Both the position numbers and the translations under genes were made by a program. A DNA stretch of 64,000 nt from Streptomyces noursei (lineage in GTDB: Bacteria; Actinomycetota; Actinomycetes; Streptomycetales; Streptomycetaceae): NCBI RefSeq assembly GCF_016917755.1, contig NZ_CP070326.1, positions 4,030,001 through 4,094,000 on the forward strand. The letters are read 5' to 3'. The first letter of the stretch is position 1, and the number at the start of each line of letters is the position of its first letter. The notes beneath the pieces were generated by a model. The model saw only the letters and a program-made list of their open reading frames with translations. It was not told the origin of the DNA and searched no databases. Below, piece after piece: positions 15,630 through 24,410 of the stretch.

Positions 15630-16427
15630 TCAGCGGTAGGTGGCTCTGGTGCGGATGCGGGAGACGCCGAGGAGGACGAGGAGGGTGGTGGCCATGAGGG
15701 CCACGGCGAGGGCGGCGCCGGTGAAGAGGGCGCCGCGGTCGGTGGCGGCGAAGATCTGGACGGGCAGCGGCATCCAGTCCGGGGGGTAGAGCATCATCGT
15801 GGCGCTCAGTTCGCCCATGGACAGGGCGAAGCACAGGCCGGCGGCGGCGGTCAGGGACGGCAGCAGCAGGGGGAGTTTGACGCGCCACAGGACGTAGGCG
15901 GGTCGGGCGCCGAGGCCGGCGGCGCTCTGCTCGTAGGCGGGGTCGAGGCGGGCGAGCGCGGCGGTCACGGACTGGTAGGCGAAGGCGGTGACCAGCACGG
16001 TGTGGGCGACGATCACGATCTGTGGGGTGCCGTTGAGGAGGAACGGGGGTTGGGAGAAGGCGACGAGGAGGGCGAGGCCGACGACGACGGAGGGGACGGC
16101 GAGGGGCAGGAGGAAGAGGGCGTCGAGGGTCCGCCGGGCGCGCCGGCCGAGTTTTTCGGCGGCCAGGGCGGCCCAGGTGCCGGTGGTCAGGGCGGCGAGG
16201 CTGGCGGCGAGGGCGGTGAGGACGCTGGTGGTCAGGGCGGTCAGGGCGTCGCCGTGCGCGATGTCCTGATAGTGCGTCAGGGTCGGGCCGGAGGGGAGGG
16301 CGCCGCTCCAGCCGTCGGCGAAGGAGGCGGCGACGATGACCAGCAGGGGGAGGGCGAAGACGGGGACGAAGAGGAGGAGGAACACCGCCCAGATGGTCCG
16401 GCGGGCGGCTGCGCTATGGACGAGCAC
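15630..16427 (-). CDS. 2-aminoethylphosphonate-type ABC transporter permease 2
   Basis: 265 residues with about six membrane spans. The coupling EAA-type loop is seen at YEQSAAGLGARPAYVLWRVKLPLLLPS. GTG 16427 follows GGAGG at 8 bases and overlaps the previous permease gene by 14 bp. It forms the channel with the product of 16414-17391. Confidence 0.8.
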   Translation of the reverse strand: MLVHSAAARRTIWAVFLLLFVPVFALPLLVIVAASFADGWSGALPSGPTLTHYQDIAHGDALTALTTSVLTALAASLAALTTGTWAALAAEKLGRRARRTLDALFLLPLAVPSVVVGLALLVAFSQPPFLLNGTPQIVIVAHTVLVTAFAYQSVTAALARLDPAYEQSAAGLGARPAYVLWRVKLPLLLPSLTAAAGLCFALSMGELSATMMLYPPDWMPLPVQIFAATDRGALFTGAALAVALMATTLLVLLGVSRIRTRATYR

Positions 16428-17391
16428 GGTCGGCGCCTCCGGTGGCGAGGGCGGGGGCAGGGGCGGGGGTGTTCGGTGCGGTGGTGTGGTGGGCAGCGGC
16501 CGGTTGCCGGGCGGGCCTGCGGCGGGTGGCGGTGCCTGCGGTGCGGGCCATGACCGTCCGGTAGAGGGCGTAGAGGGCGGCGGACAGTGCGATGTTGATG
16601 ACCGCGACGACGCAGGCGCCGGTGTAGTCGCCGTCGAGGATCGCCTTGGTGTAGACGAGCATCGGCAGGGTGACAACGTTCTTGGCGCCGGTGAACAGCA
16701 CGATCCCGAATTCGTTGAGGCACATGACGAGCACCAGGGCGCCGCCGGCGGCGAGCGAGGGCAGTGCCTCGGGCAGGATCACGGTCCGCACGATGCGTCC
16801 CGGGCGGGCGCCGAGCGAGCCGGCGACTTCCAGTTGTGCGGTCTCCACCTGCGCGAACGCGGCGAGCAGGGGGCGCATCACGAACGGGGTGAAGTAGGTG
16901 ACCTCGGCCAGCAGGACGCCCCATGGGGTGTGCAGGAAGTCCAGGGGGCCGTGGGTGGCGCCGGTGAGGTCCGTCCACAGGCCGTTGGCGATGCCGACGG
17001 TGCCGTAGAGGAACAGCAGGGCGAGGGTGATCAGGAAGGAGGGGAAGGCCAGGAAGATGTCGATGAAGCGGGCCAGTGCCCGACCGCCGGGGAACGGGAC
17101 GAAGGCGATGACCAGGGAGAGCAGCAGGCCGAGGAGGAGCGCGCCGAGGGTGGCGCCGGCCGCGATCAGCACGGTGTTGGTCAGCGCGTCCTGGAAGGAG
17201 GTGGCGGCGAGGACGGTGGTGTAGGGGGTGGTGGACGGCCCGCCGCCGCTCTCGGGGGTGAGGGACTGCCGGACCACCAGGGCGAGCGGGTAGAGGAACA
17301 CCAGCGCGAGGGCGGCGACGGGTGGCAGGGCCCACAGGGCGGTGGTCCGGGTGCGGCGGGGCCCGGTGTCCGGTGTGGTGCGGTCAGGCAT
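16414..17391 (-). CDS. 2-aminoethylphosphonate-type ABC transporter permease 1
   Basis: 325 residues, with a binding-protein-dependent permease fold and an EAA loop at LEVAGSLGARPGRIVRTVILPEALPS. The C-terminal 40 residues are a Pro/Ala-rich tail beyond the last membrane span. The start overlaps the ATPase gene by 8 bp and the end overlaps permease 2 by 14 bp. Confidence 0.8.
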   Translation of the reverse strand: MPDRTTPDTGPRRTRTTALWALPPVAALALVFLYPLALVVRQSLTPESGGGPSTTPYTTVLAATSFQDALTNTVLIAAGATLGALLLGLLLSLVIAFVPFPGGRALARFIDIFLAFPSFLITLALLFLYGTVGIANGLWTDLTGATHGPLDFLHTPWGVLLAEVTYFTPFVMRPLLAAFAQVETAQLEVAGSLGARPGRIVRTVILPEALPSLAAGGALVLVMCLNEFGIVLFTGAKNVVTLPMLVYTKAILDGDYTGACVVAVINIALSAALYALYRTVMARTAGTATRRRPARQPAAAHHTTAPNTPAPAPALATGGADRARP

Positions 17392-18643
17392 GGCGCGGCC
17401 CGCCGTCCGCCGGGTCGGTCGGGGTGTTCGCCGGAGTGTCGGCCGGGGCTGCGGGCTGGATGTCCGCGGGGATGAGGGCGGCGTCCTGGGGGGCGAAGTG
17501 CAGGGTGAGTTCGGTGCCCAGTGGTGGGGTCTCGCGCAGTTCCCGCAGGTCGGCCATGAGGCGGTGGCCGTCCACCGCGAGGTGGAGTCGGTGGGTGGCG
17601 CCGCGCCACTGGACCTCGGTGACGGTGCCGCGCAGGGTGTTGCCCTGTGGGTCGGGGGCGGTGCCGAGGCCGAGGAGGTGCGGGCGGACGCAGAGGGTGG
17701 CGGTGGCGCCGGGGGTCGCGTCCCCGGTGGGGACGGTCAGGTGGCGGCCGGCGAACTCGACGCCGTCGGCGCGCACGGTCACCGGCAGCAGGTTGGCGGT
17801 GCCGACGAAGGATGCGGTGAAGGCGGTGCGCGGGCTGCGGTAGAGCTGGTGCGGAGTGCCGCACTCGCGGAGCCGGGCCGATTCCAGGACGGCGATCCGG
17901 TCGGCGAGGGTGAGTGCCTCCACCTGGTCGTGGGTGACGTAGAGGAGGGAGACGTGCGGCAACTCGCGGTGCAGGCGGGCGAGTTCGGCGAGCATGTCGG
18001 AACGCAGCTGGGCGTCGAGTGCGGACAGCGGCTCGTCGAGGAGGAGGACGCGGGGGCGGATGGCGAGGGCCCGGGCGATGGCGACGCGCTGCTGCTGGCC
18101 GCCGGACAGTTCCCGGGGGTGCCGGTCGGCGTAGCCGGCCATGCCGACCAGGTCCAGGGCTTCGGCGACGCGGCCGGGGATCTCGGCGCGCGGGGCCTTT
18201 TGTGCTTTGAGGCCGAAGGCGACGTTCTCGGCGACCTTCATGTGCGGGAAGAGCGCGTACTGCTGGACGACCATGCCGATACCGCGCTTGTAGGGCGGCA
18301 GGTCGGTGACGTCGTGGCCGCCGATCAGGACGCGGCCGGAGGTCGGGCGGACGAATCCGGCGACGGCGCGCAGGGCGGTGGTCTTGCCGGAGCCGGACGG
18401 GCCGAGCAGGGCCATCACCTCGCCCGGTTCGACGGTGAGGTCGAGGGAGTCCAGGGCGGTGGTGCGGCCGTGGGTGACGGTGACGCGGTCGAAGCGGATG
18501 CCGGAATCCGTGGAGGACCCGGCCGACCCGGCCGCGGTGGCCGGCGCGCCGGGTCGGGCGGGAGCGTGACGGAAGGTGTCGCCGGGTAGCGGCGCCTTTG
18601 CGGGGTGGTGGCCGGGCGACGGGTGGGCGACGGGGGCGGGCAT
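17384..18643 (-). CDS. 2-aminoethylphosphonate-type ABC transporter ATP-binding protein
   Basis: 419 residues: an ABC ATPase domain (about 48-280) with Walker A GPSGSGKT, signature LSGGQQQR, Walker B LLLDEPLSALD and switch YVTHD, then a C-terminal TOBE-like regulatory domain (about 290-390). The first 45 residues are a Pro/Ala-rich extension. The start lies 1 base from the stop of the phosphonatase-like gene, so the transporter and enzymes are one transcription unit. Confidence 0.82.
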   Translation of the reverse strand: MPAPVAHPSPGHHPAKAPLPGDTFRHAPARPGAPATAAGSAGSSTDSGIRFDRVTVTHGRTTALDSLDLTVEPGEVMALLGPSGSGKTTALRAVAGFVRPTSGRVLIGGHDVTDLPPYKRGIGMVVQQYALFPHMKVAENVAFGLKAQKAPRAEIPGRVAEALDLVGMAGYADRHPRELSGGQQQRVAIARALAIRPRVLLLDEPLSALDAQLRSDMLAELARLHRELPHVSLLYVTHDQVEALTLADRIAVLESARLRECGTPHQLYRSPRTAFTASFVGTANLLPVTVRADGVEFAGRHLTVPTGDATPGATATLCVRPHLLGLGTAPDPQGNTLRGTVTEVQWRGATHRLHLAVDGHRLMADLRELRETPPLGTELTLHFAPQDAALIPADIQPAAPADTPANTPTDPADGGPRHA

Positions 18644-18644
18644 G

Positions 18645-19385
18645 TCACACCACTCCCAGCAGGGCGGGCAGTTCGGCGACCGAGTCCAGGACGTGGGTGG
18701 CGCCGGCGGCCTGGAGTTGCGCGGTGTCGTGGGCGCCGGTGCGTACTCCGGCGACCACCGCGGCGCCGCTGCGGCGTCCGGCGATCATGTCGTAGGAGGT
18801 GTCGCCGGCGACCGCGATCTGCCGGACGTCGTCGGCGGCGCCGGTGTGCAGCAGGGCGGTCAGCACCATGTCGGGGTAGGGGCGGCCGCGTCCGCCGGCG
18901 TCGGCCGGGCAGAGGGTGCGGGCGACGAGGTCGCGCCAGCCGAGGGCGTCGAGGATGGCGTCCTGGGTGACCCGGGCGAATCCGGTGGTGAGGACGACGG
19001 TGCGGCCGGCGGCCTGGAGGGCCTCGATGGCTTCGCGGGCGCCGGGGACGGGGGCGATGCGGCCGGCGTCGACGAGGGTGCCGTAGGCCGTCTCGAAGGC
19101 GTGGTTGGCGCGCTGGGCGGCTTCTTCGGTGGCCCGGGGGTCGCCGTCGGGCGCGGCGAACAGGTGCCGGAAGACGGAGATCTTGGATTCGCCCATGGTG
19201 GCGCGTACGTAGGCGAGTTGCTCGGCGTGCCGGGGGGTGCCGGGTTCAACGCCCATCCGGCGGGCGGCGGTGTCGAAGGCGCGCTCGACGAGGCCGTCGT
19301 CGGCGACGGTGGTGCCGGCCATGTCCAGGACGACGAGCCGGATCGCGTCGGTGTGCGGAGCGGGGTGTGTCAAGGGGCTCACCAT
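18645..19385 (-). CDS. Phosphonatase-like HAD hydrolase (phosphonoacetaldehyde hydrolase candidate)
   Basis: 246 residues. HAD fold with motif I LDMAGTT: nucleophile Asp21 followed by Met-Ala, matching the D-x-A-G-T-T form of phosphonoacetaldehyde hydrolase instead of the usual D-x-D. The cap contains MGESK with Lys68 at the place of the Schiff-base Lys in the M-G-x-x-K segment of PhnX. The motif IV region is AGDTSYDMIAG. The expected reaction is phosphonoacetaldehyde to acetaldehyde and phosphate. ATG 19385 overlaps the FAD enzyme gene by 7 bp; GTG 19382 is the alternative. Supported by its neighbours, but not proven to be PhnX itself. Confidence 0.75.
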   Translation of the reverse strand: MVSPLTHPAPHTDAIRLVVLDMAGTTVADDGLVERAFDTAARRMGVEPGTPRHAEQLAYVRATMGESKISVFRHLFAAPDGDPRATEEAAQRANHAFETAYGTLVDAGRIAPVPGAREAIEALQAAGRTVVLTTGFARVTQDAILDALGWRDLVARTLCPADAGGRGRPYPDMVLTALLHTGAADDVRQIAVAGDTSYDMIAGRRSGAAVVAGVRTGAHDTAQLQAAGATHVLDSVAELPALLGVV

Positions 19386-20500
19386 CCCAGTGCGTTCGCG
19401 GTGGTTTCGGCGATGGCCGGGGAGCAGGTCATGCCGCGTCCGCCGGGTCCGGTGATCAGCCAGACGCCGTCGCGGACCTGCTGGCGGTGGACGACGCGGC
19501 TGGTGTCGGTGCACTGGGCGTAGACGCCGGCCCAGCGGTGGCGGATGCGGGGCAGCGGGCGGCCCAGGATCGTCTCGACGACTCCGGCGAGGTGCTCGTA
19601 GGGCTCCTCGACGGTGTCGAAGGCGAACGGGGTGTCGTATTCGTGGGTGTCGCCGATGGTCAGGCCGCCGTCGGCGCGCTGGACCATCAGCAGTTGCATT
19701 TTGTGGGCGGCGGCGGTCGGGGTCTGTGCCTGGTCGGCGTTGAGGGCGTCCAGGGCGTCGCCGCGGTAGGCGGGGTAGTAGCGGAAGCTGTCGGCGTCGG
19801 CGACGGAGGTGGTCAGCGGTTCGCCGAGCGGGTCGGTCTGCATCATCTGCAGGCGCACCCGGCGCACCGGCAGGTCGGGGACGAGTTCCCGGACCAGGCC
19901 GCCGAGCCAGGCGCCGGTGCACAGGATCACCGCGTCGCCGTGGTGGGTGGCGCCGTGGTCGTCGCGGACCGCGCGTTCGCCGACCACGTCGCGGACCTCG
20001 CGGCCGCCGAGATAGGTGTAGCGGCCGGATGCCGACAGGGCTTCCTTGAGGGCGCGTTGGGCGACGCGGGGTTCGACGGCGGCGTCCCGTTCGCACCACA
20101 GGGCGGCGGTGAAGTCGCCGCGCAGTGCGGGGTTGAGGGCGCGGGCCCGGTCGGCGTCGAGGAGTCGGTAGCCGCGGGCGGTGGCGTCGGGGCGACGGGT
20201 GGCGGCCTCGGCGACGGCGTACTCGGTGTCGTTGCGGACGACGGTCAGTGAGCCGATGGCGCGGAAGCCGATGCCGGGGACGCGGGCGCCGATGCCCTCC
20301 CAGAGTTCGCGGGCGCGCAGGGCGGTGTCCAGTTCGGCGCCGCCGGCCCGGCCGCTGACCCAGATCTGTCCGAAGTTGCGGACCGAGGCGCCGCGGGCCT
20401 CGGCTTCCCGTTCGATGTGGAGGACTTGGTGGCCTCGTTCGACTGCGTGCCAGGCGTGCAGGGTTCCCAGCACGCCGGCTCCGACGACTATGACTCGCAT
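19379..20500 (-). CDS. FAD-dependent oxidoreductase of phosphonate operons (DAO family)
   Basis: 373 residues. N-terminal FAD motif VVGAGVLGTLHAWHA, then a D-amino-acid/glycine oxidase-type fold with a closing ITGPGGRGMTCSPAIAE block. It resembles the oxidoreductases that recur beside phosphonatase-type genes. The likely role is oxidation of 2-aminoethylphosphonate or an N-methylated form to phosphonoacetaldehyde, in place of the PhnW transaminase, which is absent here. This is the first gene of the seven-cistron run minus the regulator. The substrate is inferred from context. Confidence 0.75.
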   Translation of the reverse strand: MRVIVVGAGVLGTLHAWHAVERGHQVLHIEREAEARGASVRNFGQIWVSGRAGGAELDTALRARELWEGIGARVPGIGFRAIGSLTVVRNDTEYAVAEAATRRPDATARGYRLLDADRARALNPALRGDFTAALWCERDAAVEPRVAQRALKEALSASGRYTYLGGREVRDVVGERAVRDDHGATHHGDAVILCTGAWLGGLVRELVPDLPVRRVRLQMMQTDPLGEPLTTSVADADSFRYYPAYRGDALDALNADQAQTPTAAAHKMQLLMVQRADGGLTIGDTHEYDTPFAFDTVEEPYEHLAGVVETILGRPLPRIRHRWAGVYAQCTDTSRVVHRQQVRDGVWLITGPGGRGMTCSPAIAETTANALGW

Positions 20501-20573
20501 GCCCCAGACGGTCGCGTCGGCGGGTGGCCCGCGGGGGACGATTTGCCGACGCGTTGGTTAACACGGGCTCAAA

Positions 20574-20590
20574 CTTGGCCTAGACCCGTT
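20574..20590 (-). promoter_or_regulatory. Candidate GntR/UTRA operator before the phosphonate operon
   Basis: A near-palindrome GGCCTAGACC (20577-20586, centred on CTAG) lies 80 bp upstream of the FAD enzyme start and resembles the GT-N-TA-N-AC core bound by HutC-type GntR regulators. The regulator gene lies directly upstream. This is pattern matching only. Confidence 0.3.
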
Positions 20591-20647
20591 ATCGTCTCGT
20601 GACACAAGGGGCGGGATTTCGCCGTCGTCCGGCCCGCGGTGGGCCCG

Positions 20648-21418
20648 TCAGGAGTCCCGGGCGCCGCCCAGGTGCGTGGTGAACGAGAACCGGTCGCCCC
20701 GGTAGAGGGAGCGCACCCGTTCCAGCGGGCGGCCCTCGGTGTCCCGGGACAGCCGGTGGATGAGCAGCATCGGCAGCGCGCCGGGCGTCCCGATCAGCAG
20801 TGCCTCGCGCGGGGTGGCCAGGACCGTCTCCAGGCGTTCGTCGGCGTCCCCGAAGCCGATGCCGAGCCGCTCGTGGAGGTAGCCGTAGAAGGACGAGTCC
20901 GGCTCGAAGTCGGCGGCCAGGTCCGGGACTCGGGACACCGCGACATAGGTGCTCTCCAGGCCGACCCGCTCGTCGTCGGCGAGCAGCACCCGCTCCATGT
21001 GCCAGACCGCGTCGCCGGCACGGAGGCCGAGGTCGCGGGCGAGCGCCGGCGGGCTGGGGAAGCGGTCCAGCGAGACCAGGTGTCGGCCGGGCGTGCGGCC
21101 CTGGCGGCGGACGCCCTCGGTGTAGCTGGCGAGGGAGAGCGGCTGCTCCATCTTGGGTCCGGCGACGACCGTGCCGCGACCCATCCGGCGCAGTCGCCCC
21201 TCCAGCACCAGTTCCCGCAGGGCCTGGCGCAGCGTCTCGCGGGACACCTCGAACCGCAGCGCCAACTCGCGCTCGGTGGGCAGCGGTTCGCCCTCGCCCA
21301 GCTCCTCCAGCAGGGCGGCGATGTCGACCTTCGCCGCGTAGTACTTGGGAATGCGTCCGTGCTCGGGAATGCCGGACCGGATGGGTGCGCCAGGATCCTG
21401 GCCGTACGGAAACTCCAC
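20648..21418 (-). CDS. GntR-family regulator with UTRA domain
   Basis: 256 residues. Winged helix (about 24-95, with LPTERELALRFEVSRETLRQALRELVLEGRL) and a C-terminal UTRA ligand domain (about 105-250), which makes it a HutC/PhnF-type GntR protein. I use GTG 21418 (opening VEFPYGQ); an in-frame GTG at 21490 would add 24 residues without family support. It lies 147 bp upstream of the phosphonate operon on the same strand and is its likely regulator. Confidence 0.8.
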   Translation of the reverse strand: MEFPYGQDPGAPIRSGIPEHGRIPKYYAAKVDIAALLEELGEGEPLPTERELALRFEVSRETLRQALRELVLEGRLRRMGRGTVVAGPKMEQPLSLASYTEGVRRQGRTPGRHLVSLDRFPSPPALARDLGLRAGDAVWHMERVLLADDERVGLESTYVAVSRVPDLAADFEPDSSFYGYLHERLGIGFGDADERLETVLATPREALLIGTPGALPMLLIHRLSRDTEGRPLERVRSLYRGDRFSFTTHLGGARDS

Positions 21419-21505
21419 CCGGCGATCTTCGCACCAGCGGCGGGCCGGGGGGCCGGCACCCTCGGCGTCCCTCTTCCGCGTGGCGGACACCGCCTGGGGC
21501 GCTTC

Positions 21506-22672
21506 CTAGCGGAACAGTCCGGTCAGCACCAGCTCCGCGGCGCCGTCCGCGACGGTCCGGGCCCCGCCGCGGGCCCGCGCCACCGGCACCGCGGGCGCCG
21601 CCCCGGGGTCGCTCCCGGGCGCCGGCGGCCGGCCGCGCAGGGCCGCGTGGTCGGCCAGCTCCCGGGCCACGCCGTCCCGGAAGACCTCCGGGTGCGCCAG
21701 GACGGTGCGGCCGCCGAGCAACACCCGGTCGATGTCGAGGAGTTCGACGAGGTTGGCCGCGGCCACGCCCAGCACCCGGGCCGCCGCCGGCAGATCGCCG
21801 CGGGCCACCGCCGCCAGGCACAGCGCCTCGACGCAGCCGCGCCGCCCGCAGTCGCACCGCGGCCCGTCCAGCTGCAGCACCTGGTGGCCGAACTCGCCGG
21901 CGCCGGTGTGCGGTCCGCGGTAGAGGCTGCCGCCGAGGACCAGCCCGGCGCCGAGCCCGGTCCCCAGGTGGAGGTAGGCGAACGAGGCGCCGCCCACCTC
22001 CTCCGACGCCCGGCTGAGGCCGAGGGCCGCCGCGTTGGTGTCCTTGTCGACGACGACGGGCAGGCCCAGGCGCGCGGCGAGCGCCTCCCGCAGGGGGAAG
22101 CCGTCCCACTGGGGGGCGCCGGTGACCTGGCGCAGGACGCCCGTGGCGTGGTCCAGCGGCCCGGGGCAGGCCACTCCCGCGCCGAGCACCGGTGGCCCGC
22201 CCGCCGCCTCCCGCAGCGCCGCGACCTCGCCGGCGGTGGTGGCCAGGACGGCCTCGGCGCCGGCGCCGAAGTCCAGCGGCGCGCGGCGGACCGCGGTCGG
22301 CCGGCCGGTGAGGTCGGCCAGCACGCAGACGATCTCGTCGCGGTCCAGGTGGACGCCGACGGCGTGCCGGGCGCCGGGGACCAGCCGCAGCACGGTGCGG
22401 GGCTTGCCGCCCGTGGAGGCCCGGCGGCCCGCCTCGACGACCAGGCCGTCGGCCCGCAGCCGCGCGGTGATCTTGCTGACCGCCTGCGGGGTGAGCCCGG
22501 TCCGCTCGGCCAGCTCCAGCCGGCTCGCGCCCTCCTCCCCCGCCGCGCGCAGCAGCCCCAGCAGCAGGGCGGCGTTGTGCCCGCGCAGGGCGAGGAGGTT
22601 GGCGCCGGGCGCGGCGGCGCCGTCCGGGCGGGCGCCGATGTCCGGGCGGTCGAGGTCGTGGTCGCTGCTCAC
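21506..22672 (-). CDS. ROK-family transcriptional regulator
   Basis: 388 residues. N-terminal winged helix (about 25-85, with RLELAERTGLTPQAVSKITARL) and a C-terminal ROK sugar-kinase-like domain carrying the zinc motif CDCGRRGCVEA. ROK repressors usually sense a sugar or its phosphate. GTG 22672 is used, with a GGAG-containing purine stretch just before. It is divergent from the dehydrogenase gene; the 56 bp between the starts hold a strong palindrome that probably controls both genes. Confidence 0.85.
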   Translation of the reverse strand: MSSDHDLDRPDIGARPDGAAAPGANLLALRGHNAALLLGLLRAAGEEGASRLELAERTGLTPQAVSKITARLRADGLVVEAGRRASTGGKPRTVLRLVPGARHAVGVHLDRDEIVCVLADLTGRPTAVRRAPLDFGAGAEAVLATTAGEVAALREAAGGPPVLGAGVACPGPLDHATGVLRQVTGAPQWDGFPLREALAARLGLPVVVDKDTNAAALGLSRASEEVGGASFAYLHLGTGLGAGLVLGGSLYRGPHTGAGEFGHQVLQLDGPRCDCGRRGCVEALCLAAVARGDLPAAARVLGVAAANLVELLDIDRVLLGGRTVLAHPEVFRDGVARELADHAALRGRPPAPGSDPGAAPAVPVARARGGARTVADGAAELVLTGLFR

Positions 22673-22695
22673 CCCTCCATTCTCCGCACTGCTTG

Positions 22696-22722
22696 CACTT
22701 TGGCAACAGCGTTGCGAAAGTG
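22696..22722. promoter_or_regulatory. Palindromic operator between the ROK and dehydrogenase genes
   Basis: Arms of 12 bp (22696-22707 and 22711-22722) around AGC, with one mismatch, outermost bases CACTTT/AAAGTG. The site ends 6 bases before the dehydrogenase ATG and lies 23 bases from the ROK start. Size and symmetry fit a dimeric regulator such as the ROK protein itself. Confidence 0.75.
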
Positions 22723-22728
22723 GAGGGC

Positions 22729-23865
22729 ATGAGCGACCCCGAAGCACGCACCGCCCCCCACCGCGTCGGCCTGATCGGCTACGGCCTGGCGGGCTCGGTC
22801 TTCCACGCCCCGCTGATCGCCGCCACCGACGGGCTGGTGCTCGACACCGTCTCGACCCGCAGCCCCGACCGGCAGGCGCAGGCCCGCGCCGAGCACCCGC
22901 AGGTCCGCACGGTGGCCACCGCCGAGGAGGTCCTGGACCGGGCCGCCGCCGGCGACCTCGACCTGATCGTGCTGGCGTCGCCGAACAAGACGCACGTCCC
23001 GCTCGCCACCGCCGCCCTGGAGGCCGGCGTCGCGGTCGTCGTCGACAAGCCGCTGGCCGCCACCGCAGCCGAGGCCGAGCGGCTCGCCGCGCTCGCCGAC
23101 CGCCGCGGGCTGCTGCTCTCGGTCTTCCAGAACCGCCGCTGGGACAACGACTTCCGCACCGTGCGCAAGCTGCTCGCGGACGACGCGCTGGGCGAGGTCC
23201 AGCGCTTCGAGTCCCGCTTCGAGCGCTGGCGGCCCCGGCCCAAGGGCGGCTGGCGCGAGTCCGGCGACCCGGCGGAGCTCGGCGGACTGCTCTACGACCT
23301 CGGCAGCCACCTCGTCGACCAGGCCCTGACCCTCTTCGGCCCCGCGGTCTCGGTCTACGCCGAGGCCGACATCCGCCGCCCGGGCGCCGAGGCCGACGAC
23401 GACACCTTCCTCGCCGTCACCCACGCCGGCGGCGTCCGCTCCCACCTGTGGGTGAGCGCCACCACCGCCCAACTCGGGCCGCGCTTTCGGGTGTTGGGCA
23501 GTCGCGCGGGCTATGTGAAGTACGGCCTGGACCCGCAGGAGGCCGCCCTGCGGGCCGGCCGGCGCCCGGACACCGAGGGCGCCGCCTGGGGCGTGGAACC
23601 CGAGTCCGACTGGGGCCGGCTCGGCGCCGTGGGGGTCCCCCCGGCGGTAGCTGGGGGAGAATCCCCGGTGACCGGCGGCGGGCAGCCCGTCGCGACCCTG
23701 CCCGGCGCCTACCCGGCCTACTACGCGGCGATCGCGCGGGCCCTGCGCGAGGGCGGCGCGCCGCCCGTGACCGCCACCGAGGCCGCGGCGGCGCTGCGCG
23801 TCCTGGAGGCCGCCAAACGCTCGGCCGCGGAGGGCGTCACGGTCCGGATCGGAGCCGGTGCATGA
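22729..23865 (+). CDS. Gfo/Idh/MocA family oxidoreductase
   Basis: 378 residues. Rossmann domain with LIGYGLAGSVFHAPL near residue 20, the EKP-like VVDKPLAAT block, and a C-terminal alpha/beta domain with LYDLGSHLVDQAL. Members are NAD(P)-dependent sugar or polyol dehydrogenases. The segment encoding VGVPPAVAGGESPVTG (about residues 301-316) comes from a short interspersed hairpin repeat present in frame, so the protein carries an extra Gly/Pro-rich loop. Its ATG overlaps the operator region; the end overlaps the UPF0303 gene by 4 bp. Confidence 0.85.
   Translation: MSDPEARTAPHRVGLIGYGLAGSVFHAPLIAATDGLVLDTVSTRSPDRQAQARAEHPQVRTVATAEEVLDRAAAGDLDLIVLASPNKTHVPLATAALEAGVAVVVDKPLAATAAEAERLAALADRRGLLLSVFQNRRWDNDFRTVRKLLADDALGEVQRFESRFERWRPRPKGGWRESGDPAELGGLLYDLGSHLVDQALTLFGPAVSVYAEADIRRPGAEADDDTFLAVTHAGGVRSHLWVSATTAQLGPRFRVLGSRAGYVKYGLDPQEAALRAGRRPDTEGAAWGVEPESDWGRLGAVGVPPAVAGGESPVTGGGQPVATLPGAYPAYYAAIARALREGGAPPVTATEAAAALRVLEAAKRSAAEGVTVRIGAGA
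23629..23659. repeat. Short interspersed hairpin repeat, in frame inside the dehydrogenase gene
   Basis: A G-run/C-run unit (TGGGGGTCCCCCC, then GCGGTAGC, then TGGGGGAG). Related copies are at 10375-10410, 52689-52723 and, inverted, 43303-43343. Confidence 0.7.
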
Positions 23866-24350
23866 CGACCCCCGGCACCACCCACGGACCCGATGAGATC
23901 CGCGAACTGACCGCCCAGGAGGAACGGCTGGTCCTGGACGCCTTCGGCAACGACGAGGCGTGGGAACTGGGCTCCCTCCTGGTCGGACTGGCCCGGGAGC
24001 GCGGCGCCGCGGTGACGATCGGGATCCGGCGCGGCGCCCAACTGCTCTTCCACTGCGCGCTCCCGGGCACCTCCGCCGACAACGACGCCTGGATCGACCG
24101 CAAGTCCGCCGTCGTCGAACGGTACGGGGAGTCCTCCTACCTGGTCGGCGCCCGCTTCCGCGCCAAGGGCCGCACCTTCGAGGACTCCTCGCGCCTCGAC
24201 CCCGACCGGTACGCCGCACACGGCGGTGCCTTCCCGATCCGCCTGCGCGGGACGGGTGTGATCGGCGTGGTCGCGGTGTCCGGCCTGCCCCAGGCCGACG
24301 ACCACGCCCTGGTGGTCGAGGCCCTGGAGCGCTATCTGACAACGGGCTGA
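23862..24350 (+). CDS. UPF0303 / heme-degrading-domain family protein
   Basis: 162 residues. The IRRGAQLLFHCALPGTSADNDAWIDRK segment and the repeated hydrophobic strands match UPF0303 proteins, a GlcG/HbpS-like fold sometimes labelled heme-degrading domain. The biochemical role is not established for this group. ATG 23862 overlaps the dehydrogenase stop (ATGA), with GGAG upstream, so the pair is cotranscribed. Confidence 0.75.
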   Translation: MTTPGTTHGPDEIRELTAQEERLVLDAFGNDEAWELGSLLVGLARERGAAVTIGIRRGAQLLFHCALPGTSADNDAWIDRKSAVVERYGESSYLVGARFRAKGRTFEDSSRLDPDRYAAHGGAFPIRLRGTGVIGVVAVSGLPQADDHALVVEALERYLTTG

Positions 24351-24410
24351 CACCCGCACCGCCCCACTCACACCAGCCGCCACCGGCCCGCTTCCCACCC
24401 CACAACGGGA

